From contig CAYMPC010000048.1 in the NCBI GenBank assembly GCA_964392465.1, positions 1 through 7,636 on the forward strand: a stretch of DNA of 7,636 nt, written 5' to 3'. The stretch is from JAAXVZ01 sp964392465. GTDB taxonomy: Archaea; Nanobdellota; Nanobdellia; Woesearchaeales; GW2011-AR15. A model generated the notes under the pieces. That model worked only from the letters and a program-made list of their open reading frames with translations. It made no database searches and was not told the DNA's origin. Of the stretch, positions 5,937 to 7,636 are shown in pieces. A program made the translations under genes and the position numbers. The number at the start of each line of letters is the position of its first letter. Positions within the stretch are counted from its first letter, which is position 1.

Positions 5937-6530
5937 ATGTTGCTTTACTTAGTTATCTTGATTATTCATATTCTGATAAGTGATATTGTGTTTTATTTGA
6001 CAAATAATTTGACTGTTGCATTGCTTTTTAGGTTAATTGTAATAGGCGCTATTCTATATTTTTTTAGAGAGAGATTTAAGTTTAGGATAAGATTCGATTT
6101 TTTAGCTATCTTAATAGGATTAGTTATCTTTATATTATGGGTTGCTCTAGAAGGGTATTATCCTCATTTTGGAATTTCTTCTGTTATTTCTTATAATCTT
6201 GTTGAGGTTATAATAAAAATGATCACTTTTGTTGTCATAACCCCTGTAATTGAGGAATTTTTCACAAGGTTCTTTTTGATAAGATGGGTGATAAGCAAAG
6301 ATTGGATTAAGATTCCTTTAGGAAAATACACCTTTGGAAGCTTCCTTGTTTCTGTTTTCTTTTTTGGGTTTGCGCATTCAAGATGGCTGCCTGGATTGAT
6401 TTCAGGGGTTTTGTTGAACTTGCTTTTTTATAAGAGAAAAAATATAGAGTCATGTGTTTTGGCGCATGCTGTAGCAAATCTTGCCTTAGGGATTTATGTT
6501 ATATATACAGGAAATTGGCAGTTCTGGTAG
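5937..6530 (+). CDS. CPBP intramembrane protease, exosortase-associated 'CAAX protease-related' type
   Basis: This membrane glutamic-type protease belongs to the CPBP/Abi family (PF02517). Its 197 residues are almost all hydrophobic, with about seven helices. Active-site motifs are complete: EEFFTR (Glu106, Glu107, Arg111), FFFGFAH (His147) and HAVAN (His177, Asn181). The layout, including LWVALEGYYP (67-76), the ending HAVANLALGIYVIYTGNWQFW (positions 177-197) and the IPLG segment, closely matches what I remember of TIGR03008, a subfamily found in genomes with exosortase and PEP-CTERM systems. That family match is from memory and was not searched. The protein encoded next door carries a VPEF-type sorting tail, which fits a role in processing or maturing sorted surface proteins. 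Substrates are unproven; other CPBP proteins act in prenyl-protein processing or bacteriocin immunity. The gene appears intact and is probably transcribed from its own promoter. Confidence 0.85.
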   Translation: MLLYLVILIIHILISDIVFYLTNNLTVALLFRLIVIGAILYFFRERFKFRIRFDFLAILIGLVIFILWVALEGYYPHFGISSVISYNLVEVIIKMITFVVITPVIEEFFTRFFLIRWVISKDWIKIPLGKYTFGSFLVSVFFFGFAHSRWLPGLISGVLLNLLFYKRKNIESCVLAHAVANLALGIYVIYTGNWQFW

Positions 6531-6556
6531 TTCATACTACTAATTAGTTAATACAG

Positions 6557-6574
6557 GCAAAACATTTATAAATA
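6557..6574 (+). promoter_or_regulatory. Strong BRE/TATA promoter of the VPEF-tail protein
   Basis: GCAAAACA then TTTATAAATA is the best-formed BRE/box A in the window. It predicts a start near 6595 and a short leader holding the GGGGGTT ribosome site, consistent with high expression of a surface protein. Confidence 0.7.
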
Positions 6575-6606
6575 TAAAGTTGTTTTCTCTTCTTATTAAT
6601 GTTTTT

Positions 6607-6613
6607 GGGGGTT
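6607..6613 (+). promoter_or_regulatory. Ribosome-binding site that fixes the start at 6620
   Basis: GGGGGTT lies six bases before the ATG at 6620. An in-frame ATG at 6599 would put this site inside the gene and add seven residues before a typical signal peptide, so 6620 is the better start. Confidence 0.6.
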
Positions 6614-6619
6614 AATAAA

Positions 6620-7099
6620 ATGAAAAGAATACTAGCTTTATTATTAGTAGCAATATTAGCAATGACAGTTGTCTTTGGGCAAGTAGGAAGTCCTAATACA
6701 GAATGCCAGGATAATGGCTTTGATTATGGTATTGCAAAATACCAATGCGGAAGCACCTCTCCTGAAGAAGGAGACGGAACAGGATTAAGTGTTACTTGGA
6801 ATGCTGTAATGTTTAATGATGAAGAAGTACAATGCGGATCAGCTGACTGGACATCAACTTATGAAATAGCTGGAGTTCTAGTAAAATCAGCAACAAACAC
6901 AGATGTATGGCCAGGCGGAATGAGCGGAACAGTAGAAGGATGGGAAACAACCAATCCTCAAGATCAACCAATCTTACACAGCATAAGCCACATAACTTTC
7001 TGCGGTGATGAGCACCAAGTTCCAGAATTCAGCACATTGACATTCGGAGCTGCTATAATTGGAGCAGGATTGGCTTTAGTGTTTTTAAGGAAAAGATAA
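6620..7099 (+). CDS. Secreted protein with VPEF C-terminal sorting signal (PEF-CTERM-like)
   Basis: The precursor has 159 residues. Residues 1-20 are a signal peptide (MKR, then a hydrophobic core, with likely cleavage after VFG). The mature part (about 21-133) is acidic, rich in Gly, Thr and Ser, and has four cysteines (29, 43, 72, 128) that could form two disulfides. It contains AGVLVKSATNT and SISHITFC, resembling small beta domains of bacterial and archaeal surface proteins. The end is tripartite: VPEF (134-137), a hydrophobic helix (about 140-156), then RKR. This is the layout of archaeosortase/exosortase substrates of the PEF-CTERM kind, which are cut near the motif and attached to a lipid or retained at the cell surface. 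The exosortase-associated CPBP gene is directly upstream and a VanZ-like gene directly downstream. A strong promoter and ribosome site suggest abundant expression. What the protein binds is unknown. Confidence 0.85.
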   Translation: MKRILALLLVAILAMTVVFGQVGSPNTECQDNGFDYGIAKYQCGSTSPEEGDGTGLSVTWNAVMFNDEEVQCGSADWTSTYEIAGVLVKSATNTDVWPGGMSGTVEGWETTNPQDQPILHSISHITFCGDEHQVPEFSTLTFGAAIIGAGLALVFLRKR

Positions 7100-7100
7100 A

Positions 7101-7128
7101 TTAATTTTTCTTTTTCGTTAATTTTTTA
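7101..7128 (+). terminator. T-rich terminator after the VPEF-tail gene
   Basis: Three T runs (five, five and six T) follow the stop codon without a clear stem, as in other archaeal terminators in this window. The last run overlaps the promoter of the next gene. Confidence 0.55.
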
Positions 7129-7133
7129 TATTT
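7125..7133 (+). promoter_or_regulatory. Possible TATA box for the VanZ-like gene
   Basis: TTTTATATT is centred about 25 bases before the ATG at 7154, again predicting a leaderless transcript. It is embedded in T-rich DNA, so the call is weak. Confidence 0.4.
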
Positions 7134-7153
7134 TTCTCAAATCTAACTTATAA

Positions 7154-7555
7154 ATGAATAAACGAATCATATTAATCTGTTTTTTTATTTTTGTTCATAT
7201 ACCTATTTTATCTTTTTCCTTTTTTAATGTAAAAAGCACACTGAATTCTTTAATAGGAAATTATCCTTTGCATTTTATTTCTTTTTTTGGATTGTCTTTT
7301 ATTTTAAGTTTAATATTAATAAACAAAGAACATAAAATTAAATATCCTTTTACCATATGTTTTCTTTATTCTATATTTATTGCTATTTTTAGAGAAATGC
7401 TTCAACAAACATTAACAAACATAGGAGTTAGTTATGTTGATATTTTGGTCGCTGTAGCTGGTGCAGGAAGTTATAGTATTATTGGAATAATTGCATATGA
7501 AACAAAGTTATTTGAGAAATATTGGATAAAACAAATTAAGCTAAAAAATTCTTAG
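7154..7555 (+). CDS. VanZ-like small membrane protein
   Basis: The protein has 133 residues and four likely membrane helices (about 5-24, 40-56, 65-80 and 96-114), with a basic tail. It shows the spaced polar residues of the VanZ-like family (PF04892): a His at the start of helix 2 (LHFISFFGLSFIL, His40), Glu and Gln at the end of helix 3 (REMLQQ, Glu81, Gln84), and Asp then Gly in helix 4 (VDILVAVAGAG, Asp96). The Asn usually found four residues after the Asp is Ala here, so it is a divergent member. VanZ-like proteins have no settled function; one member affects teicoplanin resistance, and others sit in polysaccharide and exosortase gene clusters. Following a VPEF-tail substrate and a CPBP protease, a part in surface-protein sorting or lipid attachment is a reasonable inference but not shown. 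The reading frame is complete. Confidence 0.65.
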   Translation: MNKRIILICFFIFVHIPILSFSFFNVKSTLNSLIGNYPLHFISFFGLSFILSLILINKEHKIKYPFTICFLYSIFIAIFREMLQQTLTNIGVSYVDILVAVAGAGSYSIIGIIAYETKLFEKYWIKQIKLKNS

Positions 7556-7636
7556 ATTTTTTGGCCATAATTTCTGCGAATACATTATAAAAATAAAAAA
7601 GAAAATAGTAACTATAGTTGTTATTATAATCTCTTT

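Noticed and set aside
6539..6548. 10-bp palindrome ACTAATTAGT ahead of the VPEF-tail promoter
   Set aside because: Palindromes of five-base arms are common by chance in AT-rich sequence, and it lies outside the BRE and start site.
7541..7636. Open minus-strand frame running in from the right edge, hydrophobic with a basic end, stopping at 7541
   Set aside because: It could be the end of a convergent membrane protein overlapping the VanZ-like gene by 15 bases. A plus-strand frame over the same stretch (from 7557) is also open to the edge and looks like a basic-hydrophobic N-terminus. With only about 30 codons I cannot choose, so neither is called.

Overview
The window is AT-rich archaeal DNA, most likely from a small-genome DPANN-type lineage such as Woesearchaeota or Pacearchaeota. 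The archaeal call rests on a transcription factor TFE-alpha gene, on BRE/TATA (box A) promoters about 25 bases ahead of start codons with several apparently leaderless genes, on T-run terminators, and on a surface protein with a VPEF C-terminal sorting tail. The phylum is a guess from gene style; no rRNA or tRNA gene is present to fix it.

Left part (1-2093): the 3' portion of a ManB-type phosphomannomutase/phosphoglucomutase on the plus strand runs into a T-rich terminator. Two minus-strand genes follow, each with its own promoter: an unrecognised 103-residue protein and TFE.

Middle (2094-3970): a divergent control region holds two short inverted repeats, one near the predicted TFE start site and one over the promoter of a winged-helix DNA-binding protein (2256-3146). 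Close behind the regulator is an unrecognised 253-residue soluble protein, then a T-rich terminator.

Membrane part (3971-5904): a promoter region with a perfect 9-bp inverted repeat leads a two-gene operon of a four-helix membrane protein and an ArsB/NhaD/OCA2-like ion transporter. The first-half signature motifs of this transporter are degenerate.

Right part (5905-7636): three genes look like pieces of a protein-sorting system. They are a CPBP intramembrane protease of the exosortase-associated type (it resembles the 'CAAX protease-related' family TIGR03008), a secreted four-cysteine protein ending in VPEF, a hydrophobic helix and RKR, and a small VanZ-like membrane protein. No archaeosortase is visible, so the sortase is encoded elsewhere or the CPBP protein does more than expected. 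This cluster is the most interesting part of the window.

All genes seem intact except the one cut by the left edge. I see no rRNA, tRNA, CRISPR array, insertion sequence or attachment site.
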